This document shows positions 50,602 through 61,086 of a stretch of DNA of 64,000 nucleotides, piece by piece. The DNA comes from Lachnospiraceae bacterium (GTDB lineage: Bacteria > Bacillota > Clostridia > Lachnospirales > Lachnospiraceae), in contig JAFVSN010000053.1 of assembly GCA_017503735.1 (NCBI GenBank), positions 1 through 64,000 on the forward strand, read 5' to 3'. Made by a program: the position numbers and the translations under genes. The stretch's first letter is position 1; the number at the start of each line of letters is the position of its first letter. The notes beneath the pieces are model-generated. The model was not told where the DNA came from. It saw nothing but the letters and a program-made list of their open reading frames with translations, and searched no databases.

Positions 50602-52368
50602 ATGAAGAAAGTAAGTTTTTATTTGAAAAAGTATTGGTTTGCATATCTGATCGCGTTTTCCTGTATGGTAGCGCAGATTACCATTGATATGTTAAATCCG
50701 AATGTGACAGTGCGGATTATCGATGATGTTATCGGAAAGGGAGAACGTTCTCTTTTGAAATATTCTCTTTTGATGATGCTGGTGTTTGCACTGGGAAGAG
50801 TGGTGTTCGGATACGCGAAAGAGTATTTGTTTGATATCACCAGTTTTAAAATCAGTGTGGATATTCGGAAAAATTTATTCCGGCACATCCAGAAACTTTC
50901 CGTGAATTACTTTGATAAAAGTAATACCGGTGAAATCATGTCCCGTGTAAAGGATGACGTGGATCGTATTCAGGCAGCCTTCGGCTATATCGGTATGCTG
51001 ATTATTACGGTTATTATCCATATGTCTATGGTAATATTCTGTATGGTACGCATCAGTTTTAAATTGTCCATTATTCCGCTGATTGCGATTCCGATTTGTG
51101 CGGTGTTAGCGATTGTTCTGGAACGGAAGTTGGATAAGGTATACGAAGACATCAGCGAAGAAAATGCGGAAATGAATACGGTAGCGGAAGAAAATCTTGC
51201 GGGTGTCCGTACGGTAAAGGCCTTTGCCAGAGAGAAGTTTGAGATAAAGAAGTTCATGCGGCATAATAAAAAGTATTATGACTTAAATATGCGACAGTCC
51301 AAACTATGGATTCGGTATTATCCGTTCTTTCAAATGATTTCCAAGGTATTACCGATTAGCGCTATTATCATCGGCGGTGTTATGGTAATGAACGGAGAAA
51401 TTACATTGGGTAAGCTGGGTGCGTTTATTGAGTATTGTAATAACGTGGTATGGCCTCTTGAGATGTTAGGGTGGCTTTCCAACGAATTGGCGGCGGCCTT
51501 TGCTTCCAGAAAGAAGATTGATAAGATTTACAATGAGACTTCCATGATAAATAATCCGGACAATCCGGTGGTTTTAGAGAAGGTGAACGGTTCGATTTCT
51601 TTTCACAAGGTTGACTTTGCCATTGAAGGAAAGCGGATTTTAAAGGATGTTTCGTTCCATGTGCCGGCAGGAAATACTTTGGGTATTATCGGTGCCACCG
51701 GCTCCGGAAAAAGCTCCATAATCAACCTTTTGCTCCGGTTGTATGATGCGGACGGCGGTGCGGTTTGTTTGGACGGTGTGGATGTAAAGGAGCTTTCTTT
51801 GGGGCAGTTACGAGAGAGTATTTCTCTCGTAATGCAGGATGTTTTCCTATTTTCCGACACGGTCAGCGAAAACGTAAAGCTGGGCAAAAAAAGCAGTCTT
51901 ACCGGAACAGAAGTGTCGGAAGCTTTGGAAAAGGCGCAGGCGGCCGGATTTGTAAATCGGTTGGAGGAAGGAGCGGATACGGTCATCGGAGAACGGGGCG
52001 TCGGTCTTTCCGGTGGTCAGAAGCAAAGAATCAGTATGGCAAGAGCCTTTGCAAAGGACACGCCGATTTTGGTGTTGGATGATTCCACCTCGGCCCTTGA
52101 TATGGAAACCGAGCGTATGATTCAAAAGACCTTAAAGGAGATTACGGGGATTACAAAGTTAATTATTGCACACCGTATTTCTTCCGTGCGTCATGCGGAT
52201 GAAATTATTGTACTGGAAGAAGGCCGGATTTGTGAGCGGGGAACCCATGAAGAACTGCTTGCAAAGAGAGGGTATTATTACAAAACCTATCAGGCACAGT
52301 ACGGAGAATATATGGGTGATTTGCCGGTAGATTCCGTGGTGGCGGAAGTGGCAACGGCAACAGAATAG
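50602..52368 (+). CDS. ABC multidrug-type exporter, BmrC-like half
   Basis: A 588-residue half transporter: six membrane segments (residues about 10-300), then a nucleotide-binding domain. Walker A is GATGSGKSS (from residue 364), the signature is LSGGQKQR (469) and Walker B is ILVLDDSTSALD. The residue after the Walker B Asp is Asp494 where active ATPases have Glu, the mark of the degenerate half in heterodimers such as BmrCD and LmrCD. It is followed after 12 bases by its partner. AGGAGG precedes the ATG. Substrates may be drugs or amphiphiles; this is inferred from the family. Confidence 0.92.
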   Translation: MKKVSFYLKKYWFAYLIAFSCMVAQITIDMLNPNVTVRIIDDVIGKGERSLLKYSLLMMLVFALGRVVFGYAKEYLFDITSFKISVDIRKNLFRHIQKLSVNYFDKSNTGEIMSRVKDDVDRIQAAFGYIGMLIITVIIHMSMVIFCMVRISFKLSIIPLIAIPICAVLAIVLERKLDKVYEDISEENAEMNTVAEENLAGVRTVKAFAREKFEIKKFMRHNKKYYDLNMRQSKLWIRYYPFFQMISKVLPISAIIIGGVMVMNGEITLGKLGAFIEYCNNVVWPLEMLGWLSNELAAAFASRKKIDKIYNETSMINNPDNPVVLEKVNGSISFHKVDFAIEGKRILKDVSFHVPAGNTLGIIGATGSGKSSIINLLLRLYDADGGAVCLDGVDVKELSLGQLRESISLVMQDVFLFSDTVSENVKLGKKSSLTGTEVSEALEKAQAAGFVNRLEEGADTVIGERGVGLSGGQKQRISMARAFAKDTPILVLDDSTSALDMETERMIQKTLKEITGITKLIIAHRISSVRHADEIIVLEEGRICERGTHEELLAKRGYYYKTYQAQYGEYMGDLPVDSVVAEVATATE

Positions 52369-52380
52369 AGGTGAGTTTTT

Positions 52381-54153
52381 ATGGCTAGAAATGCGACAAA
52401 ACAAGACGAACAGATTGTGGCAAAGACCAAACGGGAAACCTTGTTTCGGTTGTTCCGCTATCTGTTCGGATATAAAAAGACCATTGTGGTTGTATTGCTT
52501 TTGATGGCGGCTTCCACAACGATTGTGTTATTGAACCCGATTATTTTGGAACGGGCGATTGACGTACATATCGCAAACAAAGATGAGACAGGTCTTGTAA
52601 AGTTAGGACTGATCGGCATCGGGTTGAATGTATTGCTGATTTTGTTGATTAAACTTCGCATGTATTTGATGGCGAAGGTATCCAATGATGTTTTGGTAAA
52701 TATCAGACGGGAATTGTATGAGCATATCCAGACTTTGGGATTTCAGTTTTTTGATAGCAGACCGACGGGAAAAATTCTGGCCCGTTTGATGGGAGATGTA
52801 AATTCCTTAAAGGATGTACTGGCAAATTGTGTTACTACGTTTATTCCGGAAGCGGTAACGCTTATTGCGGTAATTGTGATTATGATTGTAAAAAACGGAA
52901 AGCTTGGTCTGGCATCCATGAGCGCCATGCCGTTAATGGCAATCGGTGTATGGTTTGTGCAAAGCAAATCCCATAAACGCTGGCAGGTATTCCGGAAGAA
53001 GAATTCCAACTTAAACGCATTCTTACACGAGGATGTGGCAGGAATCCGTGTCATTCAGAGTTTCCATGCGGAAGAAGAAACGGAGGAAACCTTTGATGAT
53101 TTATTAAAGCAACATTACGATTCTTTCGATATGGCGGTTCGTTTTGCGGATGCCTTCGGTCCGGTGGTGGACATCTGTTGGGGAATTGCGGGTATGATGA
53201 TGTACTGGGTCGGTGTAGTGTTAATCGGAAAGGGAGAAGTACAGGTGGGGGCTTTGGTTTCTTTCGGAAGTTACATTGCAATGTTCTGGCAACCGTTAAT
53301 GAATCTCAGTAACTTCTATAACCAGCTTGTAACCAATATTACAGGTGCGGAGCGTATCTTTGAAATCTTAGATACGGAAGCGGAGATTACGGATGCAACG
53401 AATGCGGTAGAGTTGCCGACGATAAAGGGGGAAGTGACGTTTTCCCATGTGTCTTTCCATTATGATGACGACCCGGATGTATTATCCGATGTAAGCTTCA
53501 CGGTAAAACCGGGAGAAACAATTGCCCTTGTGGGCCCGACCGGAGCCGGAAAGTCAACGATTGTCAATTTGTTGTCCCGTTTCTACGATGTACAAAAAGG
53601 AGAAGTCAAGATAGACGGATATAACATTAAGGATGTATCCATTTCCAGTCTTCGCGAGCAGATGGGAGTAATGACTCAGGAAAATTTCCTGTTCTCCGGT
53701 ACGGTAAGGGACAACATCCGTTACGGAAAATTGGATGCCACCGATGAGGAAATCGAAGCTGCAGCAAAAGCGGTAAATGCCCATGAATTTATTATGAAGA
53801 TGGAAGACGGATATGACACAAAAATTAAGGAGCGTGGAGCGGGCCTTTCCATCGGACAAAGACAGTTGCTTGCCTTTGCCAGAACCATGGTTTCGGCGCC
53901 GCGGATTCTGATACTGGATGAAGCAACCTCCAGTATCGATACCCATACGGAATTGTTGGTACAGCAGGGAATCGAAACCTTGCTTGCGGGGCGTACTTCC
54001 TTTGTTGTGGCACACCGTTTGTCCACGATTCAAAAGGCAGACCGTATTTTTGTTGTGGATAAAGGCGGCATTATGGAATCCGGAAGTCCGGCAGAACTTA
54101 TGGCGAAAAAAGGCGAATATTATAAGCTTTACATGGCTCAGTTTGAAAATTAA
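52381..54153 (+). CDS. ABC multidrug-type exporter, BmrD-like half
   Basis: A 590-residue half transporter with an N-terminal six-helix domain (about residues 35-320) and a nucleotide-binding domain. Walker A is GPTGAGKST (385-393), the signature is LSIGQ (489-493; Ile in place of Gly) and Walker B is ILILDEATSSID with catalytic Glu514. The altered signature pairs with the degenerate site of the upstream half, while its own Glu completes the active site, so the two genes encode one asymmetric heterodimer. Ribosome site GAGGTGAG. Confidence 0.92.
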   Translation: MARNATKQDEQIVAKTKRETLFRLFRYLFGYKKTIVVVLLLMAASTTIVLLNPIILERAIDVHIANKDETGLVKLGLIGIGLNVLLILLIKLRMYLMAKVSNDVLVNIRRELYEHIQTLGFQFFDSRPTGKILARLMGDVNSLKDVLANCVTTFIPEAVTLIAVIVIMIVKNGKLGLASMSAMPLMAIGVWFVQSKSHKRWQVFRKKNSNLNAFLHEDVAGIRVIQSFHAEEETEETFDDLLKQHYDSFDMAVRFADAFGPVVDICWGIAGMMMYWVGVVLIGKGEVQVGALVSFGSYIAMFWQPLMNLSNFYNQLVTNITGAERIFEILDTEAEITDATNAVELPTIKGEVTFSHVSFHYDDDPDVLSDVSFTVKPGETIALVGPTGAGKSTIVNLLSRFYDVQKGEVKIDGYNIKDVSISSLREQMGVMTQENFLFSGTVRDNIRYGKLDATDEEIEAAAKAVNAHEFIMKMEDGYDTKIKERGAGLSIGQRQLLAFARTMVSAPRILILDEATSSIDTHTELLVQQGIETLLAGRTSFVVAHRLSTIQKADRIFVVDKGGIMESGSPAELMAKKGEYYKLYMAQFEN

Positions 54154-54168
54154 AATATGGAGTCTGAT

Positions 54169-54218
54169 TTCAACCCTTTCGGGAAAAGTTTTTACCCGAA
54201 AGGGTTGAGTTTTTTTTG
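54169..54218 (+). terminator. Intrinsic terminator of the ABC exporter operon
   Basis: A long stem TTCAACCCTTTCGGG / CCCGAAAGGGTTGA with a 10-nt loop and a run of eight T residues. Confidence 0.92.
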
Positions 54219-54233
54219 TTAATCTTATATAAT
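54205..54233 (+). promoter_or_regulatory. Candidate promoter of uppP-ftsK
   Basis: TTGAGT (54205-54210) at the edge of the terminator, 17-base spacer, TATAAT (54228-54233). Confidence 0.5.
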
Positions 54234-54266
54234 TATAAGATAGGAAATGAAAAGAGGGAATCGAAA

Positions 54267-55127
54267 ATGGAGTTATTAAAAGCGATTATTTTAGGGTTGA
54301 TTCAAGGAATTGCGGAGTTCTTACCAATCAGCAGTTCCGGACATCTGGCTATTTTTAAACATGTCCTTGGATTTAATACGGATACGGGACTTTTGTTTGA
54401 TGTTTTGTTACACATAGGAACGTTAGTGGCGGTTTTTGTAGCCTTTTATAAAGATATTTTTGAATTGATAAAAGAGGGCTTTTCTATTATCGGGCAGTTC
54501 TTTAAAAGTTTATTCGGTTGTTTCTTTAAAAAAGCAAAGTGGCAACCGGTGGTGACGACTCCTTATCGTCGTTTTGTGATGTTGGTGATTGTTTCCACCA
54601 TACCGACCGGAATTATGGGGATTTTGTTAAGTGACGCAATCGATGCGGCTTCGGCAACGCTCATTGTACCGGGAATTCTACTTTTGGTAAACGGAATACA
54701 GCTTCTTGTTTCCGACCGTTTACCGGACGGTATACTGACGGAAGCGGACGCTTCTTATACAAAAGCAGCAGTAGTAGGTGTGGCACAGGGCGTAGCGACT
54801 TTTCCGGGAATTTCCCGTTCCGGAACGACGATTACCGCATGTCTTGCCTGCGGTTTTTCAAGAGAATTTGCGGTAAAGTATTCTTTTATTATGTCTATTC
54901 CGGCAATTTTGGGTGCTCTGTTACTGGAACTTTTGGATTTTGCACCGGAACTGTTATCGGCTTCCGACTGGATGAATTATCTGGTAGGTACGGTGATTGC
55001 CGGTGTGGTAGGATATGTTTGCATTAAAACGATGTTGGTAATTGTAAGAGGAAAGAAATTTAAATATTTTGCTTATTACTGCTTTGCTATGGGAGCATTT
55101 GCGGTGATATTCAACTTTTTGGCATAA
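54267..55127 (+). CDS. uppP: Undecaprenyl-diphosphate phosphatase
   Basis: A 286-residue membrane enzyme of the BacA/UppP family that dephosphorylates undecaprenyl diphosphate so the lipid carrier can be reused in wall synthesis. The active-site motifs are GLIQGIAEFLPISSSGHLAI (conserved Glu and Ser) and QGVATFPGISRSGTTI (Arg). Higher dosage gives bacitracin resistance in other species. The start at 54267 follows AGAGGGAA; the longer frame begins inside the promoter. ftsK follows after 18 bases. Confidence 0.95.
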   Translation: MELLKAIILGLIQGIAEFLPISSSGHLAIFKHVLGFNTDTGLLFDVLLHIGTLVAVFVAFYKDIFELIKEGFSIIGQFFKSLFGCFFKKAKWQPVVTTPYRRFVMLVIVSTIPTGIMGILLSDAIDAASATLIVPGILLLVNGIQLLVSDRLPDGILTEADASYTKAAVVGVAQGVATFPGISRSGTTITACLACGFSREFAVKYSFIMSIPAILGALLLELLDFAPELLSASDWMNYLVGTVIAGVVGYVCIKTMLVIVRGKKFKYFAYYCFAMGAFAVIFNFLA

Positions 55128-55145
55128 GCTTAAGGGAGGATAAGG

Positions 55146-58037
55146 ATGGCATCCGGAAGCAAAGGAACAGGTACAAGACGAACAACCGGTACAAATACGT
55201 CCCGTAACCGTTCGGGAAACGGTACAAGGAAAACTACGGGAACGAGGACTTCAAGTACAAGAACTTCAAGGACTACCGGGAACTCCGCAAGGAGAAGTTC
55301 GACAACACAAAAGAAAAATCAAAAGAGAACCGCATCCAACGAGATTCAAAATGAAGTGATTTTGATGATTACGCTGGTGGTTGCGGTACTGTTATTGTTG
55401 AGCCATTTCAATCTCGGCGGAGTGGTGGGAAGCACCATTAACGGGATTATGTTTGGGTTGTTCGGACTGGTGGCTTATGTATTTCCGTTTCTTTTGTTTT
55501 TGGGAACGGCCTTTTATTTGGCAAACCGTGGAAGTAGGACGTTGACGGCAAAGATGCTGTATGTCTTGGGAATGCTGTTTATGCTGACGGCGGTAATTCA
55601 GCTTCTTACCACGTATCTTCCGGAGCAACTGAGTGTAGTCGGAGAGGGAAAGAAGATTTCACTGGGACAGTATTATACCCTTGCCAGAGATTATAAAAAA
55701 GGTGGCGGTATTTTCGGCGGTTTAATTTGTTATTTCTTTGAACCGTTGTTCGGAAAAGCCGGTTCCTATGTTGTTACCATTGCGTTGTTTTTAGTGTTCT
55801 TTATGTTGTTTTCCAGAAAGGCGATTTTTGCATGGATTGCAAAACGCAGTAACGAGCGTTATGCGCTTCACAAGGTGCATGCCATGGAACGCAGAGAACT
55901 TTACGAGGAGCGACAGGCTGAGCGAGCACGTCTGGTAGAAGAAAAGAGAAGAGAAGTAGGAGAGCGTAGAGCAAAAACCTTCCTGTTGTCGGAAGAAGAG
56001 AAGGCAAAGATGGAACAAAACGGTGGTTCTACAACTGTAGCAAGAACAGAAACGCCGATTGTTACACCGCCTCCTGCGGAACCGGTTCGTCCAAAGAAGG
56101 AGAAACGGAATTTCTTCGGTGGAAAAACACCGACCGGAGAATATATGATGAATATGAATAATCAATATACCTTGCCGAAGGAAACAATTTCCGAAGTAAA
56201 TGCATTGTACGGAGAAGAAAAAAAAGCGCAGAATGCAGGGTTACATATGTTGGAAATTTCTCCGGAAACAGGGGAGTATAAGGAAACTACCTATACACCT
56301 CGTAAGGGTACAACCGTAGCGGACATGTTAAATTCCATGGAGGATGACGGAATCCGTCAGACTTCCGGGGGACAGACCTTCCGTAGAACTCCGATGACAG
56401 AAGCAAGAAACGTCGATGCAGAGGAACAGATAAAAACAGATTCTACAGATGTAGAGCAAACGACAGCAGACGCTCCTGTACGAAAAACCAGAGTAAAAAC
56501 TGCCGGAGACAGTGCGCCGGCGGAGCCTCTTGTAATTGAAGAAAGCGAACCGGTGAAAAAGTATGAATTCCCACCGGTGGATTTACTTACGAAGCCGAAG
56601 GGAACCAAGGGAGTATCCGAGCGGGATTTACAAGAAACTGCCATGAAATTACAGAGTACTTTAGACAGCTTTGGTGTAAGAGTGACCGTAACCAATGTAA
56701 GTTGCGGACCAGCGGTTACCAGATACGAGCTTCAGCCGGAGCAGGGCGTGAAAGTCAGCAAGATAACCAGTCTTGCTGACGATATTAAGCTTAACCTGGC
56801 GGCTGCGGATGTGCGTATCGAAGCACCGATTCCGGGAAAAGCGGCGGTGGGGATCGAAGTGCCGAATAAGGAGAACTCCACCGTATTACTTCGTGAATTG
56901 TTAGAGTCTTCCGAATTTACCGGTCACGGCTCCAATGTAGCCTTTGCGGTAGGTAAGGATATCGGAGGGCAGACCGTGGTGACGGATATTGCGAAGATGC
57001 CGCATCTTCTCATTGCGGGAGCTACCGGTTCCGGTAAGTCCGTATGTATCAATACGCTGATTATGAGTATTTTGTATAAAGCAGACCCTTCTGAGGTGAA
57101 ACTTATCATGGTTGACCCGAAGGTGGTAGAACTTTCTGTTTACAACGGAATCCCGCATTTGATGATTCCGGTGGTGACCGATCCGAAGAAAGCAAGCGCG
57201 GCACTGAACTGGGCTGTCATCGAAATGACCGAGCGTTATCAGAAGTTTGCGGAGTTGGGTGTCCGTGATTTGAAGGGCTACAATGAGAGAGTGGCGGATG
57301 CGAAAAAACAAGGTCTCGAAGAAGAAAAGTACAAGCATCTTCCGCAGATTGTCATTATCGTGGACGAGCTTGCGGACCTTATGATGGTGGCACCGGGAGA
57401 GGTAGAAGATTCCATATGTCGTTTGGCTCAGCTTGCCCGTGCGGCCGGACTGCACCTGGTAATCGCAACCCAGCGTCCGTCGGTTAACGTTATTACCGGT
57501 CTCATTAAGGCAAATATTCCGTCCCGTATTGCCTTTGCGGTTTCTTCCGCGATTGACTCCAGAACGATTTTAGACGGTTCGGGTGCGGAAAAGCTTCTCG
57601 GTAAGGGCGATATGTTATTCTTCCCGTCCGGTTATTCCAAACCGGTACGTGTACAGGGTGCCTTTGTGTCTGACAGAGAGGTAAGCGCAGTGGTAGACTT
57701 CTTAAAGGCAAATAACGAAGGTAGTGCCTACAACATGGAAGTGTCCGAAAAGATTACCAGTATGCCGACCGGTGGCGGAGACGCAGGAGGCGGTAATTCC
57801 GGAAATGCAAACGGATATGATGAATATTTTGCGGATGCGGGGAAACTGATTATCGAAAAGGATAAGGCTTCTATCGGTATGTTGCAGCGTGCCTATAAAA
57901 TCGGTTTTAACCGTGCAGCCCGGATTATGGACCAATTGGCAGAAGCCGGTGTGGTAGGTCCGGAGGAAGGTACGAAACCTCGTAAGGTATTGATGTCTGC
58001 GGAGGAGTTCGAGCAGTATATCGGGGAGTATGTGTAG
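55146..58037 (+). CDS. ftsK: DNA translocase FtsK/SpoIIIE
   Basis: A 963-residue septal DNA pump for chromosome segregation. It opens with a low-complexity Thr/Arg/Ser/Gly tail of about 65 residues ([20 protein letters not shown]), then four membrane segments (about 72-230), a long charged linker, and the motor. Walker A is GATGSGKSV near residue 625, Walker B is [13 protein letters not shown] near 735, and the gamma winged-helix that reads DNA polarity is at about 892-960 ([20 protein letters not shown]). The basic tail is longer than in Bacillus SpoIIIE. Sporulation or vegetative role cannot be separated from sequence. Confidence 0.95.
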   Translation: MASGSKGTGTRRTTGTNTSRNRSGNGTRKTTGTRTSSTRTSRTTGNSARRSSTTQKKNQKRTASNEIQNEVILMITLVVAVLLLLSHFNLGGVVGSTINGIMFGLFGLVAYVFPFLLFLGTAFYLANRGSRTLTAKMLYVLGMLFMLTAVIQLLTTYLPEQLSVVGEGKKISLGQYYTLARDYKKGGGIFGGLICYFFEPLFGKAGSYVVTIALFLVFFMLFSRKAIFAWIAKRSNERYALHKVHAMERRELYEERQAERARLVEEKRREVGERRAKTFLLSEEEKAKMEQNGGSTTVARTETPIVTPPPAEPVRPKKEKRNFFGGKTPTGEYMMNMNNQYTLPKETISEVNALYGEEKKAQNAGLHMLEISPETGEYKETTYTPRKGTTVADMLNSMEDDGIRQTSGGQTFRRTPMTEARNVDAEEQIKTDSTDVEQTTADAPVRKTRVKTAGDSAPAEPLVIEESEPVKKYEFPPVDLLTKPKGTKGVSERDLQETAMKLQSTLDSFGVRVTVTNVSCGPAVTRYELQPEQGVKVSKITSLADDIKLNLAAADVRIEAPIPGKAAVGIEVPNKENSTVLLRELLESSEFTGHGSNVAFAVGKDIGGQTVVTDIAKMPHLLIAGATGSGKSVCINTLIMSILYKADPSEVKLIMVDPKVVELSVYNGIPHLMIPVVTDPKKASAALNWAVIEMTERYQKFAELGVRDLKGYNERVADAKKQGLEEEKYKHLPQIVIIVDELADLMMVAPGEVEDSICRLAQLARAAGLHLVIATQRPSVNVITGLIKANIPSRIAFAVSSAIDSRTILDGSGAEKLLGKGDMLFFPSGYSKPVRVQGAFVSDREVSAVVDFLKANNEGSAYNMEVSEKITSMPTGGGDAGGGNSGNANGYDEYFADAGKLIIEKDKASIGMLQRAYKIGFNRAARIMDQLAEAGVVGPEEGTKPRKVLMSAEEFEQYIGEYV

Positions 58038-58056
58038 CGTTTGAGAGGATAGAATC

Positions 58057-58542
58057 ATGACGGAACAAATGTATGATGAGAAAGAGGTTCTTGTATCCGA
58101 AAACAATGGTGTATACACAATCGATATATGGGTAGCCGAGATTCGGGAGAAAATTATTTTCGAAATTATTATGATGATGTTGCTATGGCCTGTTGCGATA
58201 ATAGCGGCAGTGATAGTTCTTGTAAATATGCCGGAAGAGTATTTGGCAATTACGGGTTCTGTGTTGGTGTTGTCCTTTTGTTTGATTATTCCGATTGCTC
58301 TCAGGGTACGTAAGCTGGCAAAAAAGTATCATCAGGATTCCGATTATAAAAATATAGTTGTGCCGATTGAGGTTAGGAAGAACACGGTATATATGGATGG
58401 CAAAAAAGTAAAAATCAAATACAATTTTGATGAGGATGGATTTGACATATATACAAGCAAATTGAAAGGATATGCTGTGGACGGCGGAGTTACAGAGGAG
58501 TTTAGAACATTCTTGGAGAATAAAAGGATTCCATACAACTAA
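58057..58542 (+). CDS. Membrane protein of unknown function
   Basis: A 161-residue protein, not recognised. Two adjacent membrane segments (about residues 31-56 and 64-88; FEIIMMMLLWPVAIIAAVIV and ITGSVLVLSFCLIIPIAL) are followed by a cytoplasmic-type domain with beta-strand character (VVPIEVRKNTVYMDGKKVKI). The shape recalls YcxB-like proteins, but similarity is not strong. It lies 19 bases after ftsK on the same strand, so it may share its transcript. GAGAGG precedes the ATG. Confidence 0.6.
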   Translation: MTEQMYDEKEVLVSENNGVYTIDIWVAEIREKIIFEIIMMMLLWPVAIIAAVIVLVNMPEEYLAITGSVLVLSFCLIIPIALRVRKLAKKYHQDSDYKNIVVPIEVRKNTVYMDGKKVKIKYNFDEDGFDIYTSKLKGYAVDGGVTEEFRTFLENKRIPYN

Positions 58543-58590
58543 ACAAAGCAGGAAGCTTTGAAAACGTAAACAAGATAAGGAGGATAGCAG

Positions 58591-58986
58591 ATGAATGTGC
58601 TGGAGCTGTTGCATGAAGTGATGCAAATTGTAGTGGAAATTGCGATTCTTATCTTTGAATTTATCGGAATCGGTGTCATTATCTGCTCCGGTATCAAGGG
58701 GTTTGTGTACTATATCAGAAAGAATCCGAATGTGAAGCTGACGTTGGCACATGGCCTTGAAATCGGTTTGGAGTTCAAACTTGGCAGTGAGATTTTAAAA
58801 ACGGTAATCGTCAGAGAGTGGGAGGAGATACTGACAGTTGGTGCGATTATTGCATTAAGGGCAGCTTTGACCTTCCTGATTCATTGGGAAATCAAAGAAG
58901 AAAATAAACATAAAAGCGAGCAGGAAGAAAAACTGCAAAGAAGTCATTTGCTGGGAGGAAAAGGGAGCAATAAGAGTAAAGAATAG
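58591..58986 (+). CDS. DUF1622 family membrane protein
   Basis: A 131-residue protein matching the DUF1622 pattern: an N-terminal membrane helix (IVVEIAILIFEFIGIGVIIC), then LAHGLEIGLEFKLGSEILKT and a second helix in ILTVGAIIALRAALTFLIHW, ending in a charged tail. The conserved Glu and Arg within the membrane parts are typical, but no function is known. AAGGAGG precedes the ATG. It lies 42 bases before fhs. Confidence 0.8.
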   Translation: MNVLELLHEVMQIVVEIAILIFEFIGIGVIICSGIKGFVYYIRKNPNVKLTLAHGLEIGLEFKLGSEILKTVIVREWEEILTVGAIIALRAALTFLIHWEIKEENKHKSEQEEKLQRSHLLGGKGSNKSKE

Positions 58987-59028
58987 GGGTGTTTGAGACA
59001 CCACCGTAAAAATAAGGAGGACGGTCAA

Positions 59029-60699
59029 ATGAAGACTGATATTGAAATTGCACAGGAAGCGGTGATGCAACCGATTAAAGAGGTTGCGGCGCAACTTGGA
59101 ATCACAGAGGATGAGCTTGATTTTTACGGCAAGTACAAGGCAAAGTTTACGGATGAACTTTGGGACAGAGTAAAAGGCAATCCGAACGGTAAGCTTGTGC
59201 TTGTAACTGCAATTAATCCGACTCCGGCAGGAGAGGGTAAGACTACCACTACCGTTGGTCTCGGTCAAGCCTTCGGAAAACTGGGGAAGAAGGCGGTTAT
59301 CGCACTTCGTGAGCCTTCTCTCGGCCCGTGTTTCGGTGTAAAGGGCGGTGCTGCAGGCGGCGGTTATGCTCAGGTAGTTCCGATGGAGGATTTGAACCTT
59401 CATTTTACCGGAGATTTCCACGCAATTACCTCCGCAAACAACTTACTTGCGGCTATGTTAGATAATCACATCCAGCAGGGAAATGCTCTTCGAATTGACA
59501 CGAAGCAGGTGATTTGGAAGCGTTGTCTGGATATGAATGACCGTGCGCTTCGTAACATCATCATCGGTATGGGCAAGAAGGCCGATGGTGTGGTAAGAGA
59601 AGATCACTTCATCATTACCGTTGCTTCCGAGATTATGGCGATTCTTTGTCTTGCTGCCGATATGGAGGATTTAAAGGCACGTCTGGGGCGTATTATTGTT
59701 GCATATGATTATGACGGAAAGCCGGTTACGGCGGCACAGTTAAATGCGGTAGGTTCTATGGCGGCTCTTTTAAAAGATGCTCTTCGCCCGAACCTTATCC
59801 AGACTCTGGAACATACTCCGGCCATCGTTCACGGCGGTCCGTTTGCGAATATCGCTCACGGCTGTAACAGTGTTCGTGCAACCAGAACCGCATTAAAGCT
59901 TGCGGATTATGTGATTACCGAGGCCGGCTTCGGCGCAGACCTGGGTGCCGAAAAGTTCCTTGACATCAAGTGCCGTATGGCAGGTCTTAAGCCGGATGCG
60001 GTGGTACTTGTGGCTACGGTACGAGCCCTTAAGTATAACGGTGGTGTGGCTAAGGCAGACCTTGGTGCAGAGAACGTGGAGGCATTAAAGAAGGGTATCG
60101 TAAACTTAGAAAAGCATATTGAGAATTTACAGAAGTACAAGGTGCCGGTAGTGGTAACCTTGAACCGCTTCATTACCGATTCCCCGGCAGAGCTTGCATT
60201 TGTGAAGGAGTTCTGTGAGGCAAGAGGTGCAGAGTTCGCTCTTTCCGATGTATGGGAAAAGGGTGGCGACGGCGGCGTAGAGCTTGCCAACAAGGTACTT
60301 GAGACCTTAGAAACCAAGGAAAGCTTTTTTGAGCCGATTTATAAGGATGAGCTTTCCTTAAAGGAAAAGATTGAAACCATCGCAAAGGAAATTTACGGTG
60401 CAGGCAGTGTGACTTACGATCCGTCTGCGGAAAAGGCTATTGCAAAGATTGAGGCGATGGGCTTCGGTAACGTGCCGGTATGTATGGCAAAGAACCAGTA
60501 TTCCTTATCCGATGATCAGACAAAGCTGGGACGTCCGGAAGGCTTTAACGTAAATATCCGTGAAGCGTATATTTCTGCCGGCGCAGGATTTATGGTTGCT
60601 ATTACCGGTACTATTATGACCATGCCGGGACTTCCAAAGACTCCGGCTGCGGAGCGCATCGATGTGGACGAATCCGGCAAAATCACCGGGTTGTTCTAG
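59029..60699 (+). CDS. fhs: Formate-tetrahydrofolate ligase
   Basis: A 556-residue enzyme that makes 10-formyl-tetrahydrofolate from formate, THF and ATP, a key one-carbon step in purine synthesis and in acetogenic or formate-using Clostridia. The P-loop is [20 protein letters not shown], followed by [20 protein letters not shown] and the conserved RFVTDT-type segment [14 protein letters not shown]. The C-terminal [19 protein letters not shown] and [16 protein letters not shown] are typical. Codon use is biased toward high expression. The start at 59029 follows AAGGAGG; the longer frame has none. A palindromic element begins 4 bases after the stop. Confidence 0.97.
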   Translation: MKTDIEIAQEAVMQPIKEVAAQLGITEDELDFYGKYKAKFTDELWDRVKGNPNGKLVLVTAINPTPAGEGKTTTTVGLGQAFGKLGKKAVIALREPSLGPCFGVKGGAAGGGYAQVVPMEDLNLHFTGDFHAITSANNLLAAMLDNHIQQGNALRIDTKQVIWKRCLDMNDRALRNIIIGMGKKADGVVREDHFIITVASEIMAILCLAADMEDLKARLGRIIVAYDYDGKPVTAAQLNAVGSMAALLKDALRPNLIQTLEHTPAIVHGGPFANIAHGCNSVRATRTALKLADYVITEAGFGADLGAEKFLDIKCRMAGLKPDAVVLVATVRALKYNGGVAKADLGAENVEALKKGIVNLEKHIENLQKYKVPVVVTLNRFITDSPAELAFVKEFCEARGAEFALSDVWEKGGDGGVELANKVLETLETKESFFEPIYKDELSLKEKIETIAKEIYGAGSVTYDPSAEKAIAKIEAMGFGNVPVCMAKNQYSLSDDQTKLGRPEGFNVNIREAYISAGAGFMVAITGTIMTMPGLPKTPAAERIDVDESGKITGLF

Positions 60700-60703
60700 G
60701 GAT

Positions 60704-61006
60704 GTATCATTCCGCTTATGCAAATACAGGCCAAATGTTAGAGTTTTCCTACGAGAACCCGCTCTCGCTCATGCGGAGACGTAGCAGATACTAGGTTCGA
60801 AAGAACTTCATAAAGTAAAGTTTCGCTTGCGAAACTTTTGCGCCGAGCGCAGTCGCTTGCGACAAATACAGTTTGCGCGAGTGCGCATCCTACGGAGTAA
60901 AAAGGCGGAACGTTGTGTTCCGCCTTTTCCAACATTTCCTTATGGTTCTCTTTAGGAAAATCTAACATTTGGCCTTTCTGGTTTTTGAAAAGGGGCGGAA
61001 TGATAC
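60704..61006 (+). repeat. Palindromic intergenic element, copy B
   Basis: A 303-base nested inverted repeat filling most of a 387-base gap. Outer arms GTATCATTCCGC / GCGGAATGATAC (60704-60715 and 60995-61006) are perfect. Inner arms start GGCCAAATGTTAGA (60729-60751) and end TCTAACATTTGGCC (60953-60974). The core at 60755-60817 aligns without gaps to copy A. Beyond the core are hairpins AAGTTTCGC/GCGAAACTT, TGCGC/GCGCA and a terminator-like AAAAGGCGGAAC/GTTCCGCCTTTT (60901-60928). The arms share no sequence with those of copy A. Confidence 0.8.
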
Positions 61007-61086
61007 TGAATACCTAGAGGGCAGGAGTGATTTTGCACGGAGTTGTAGAAAAATAAAGATTTTTGTTTTTAGAGAGGAAATAAAAC

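Noticed and set aside
54221-54240. Palindrome CTTATATAATTATAAG as an operator before uppP
   Set aside because: It is low-complexity AT sequence that coincides with the -10 region; no supporting regulator or second copy.
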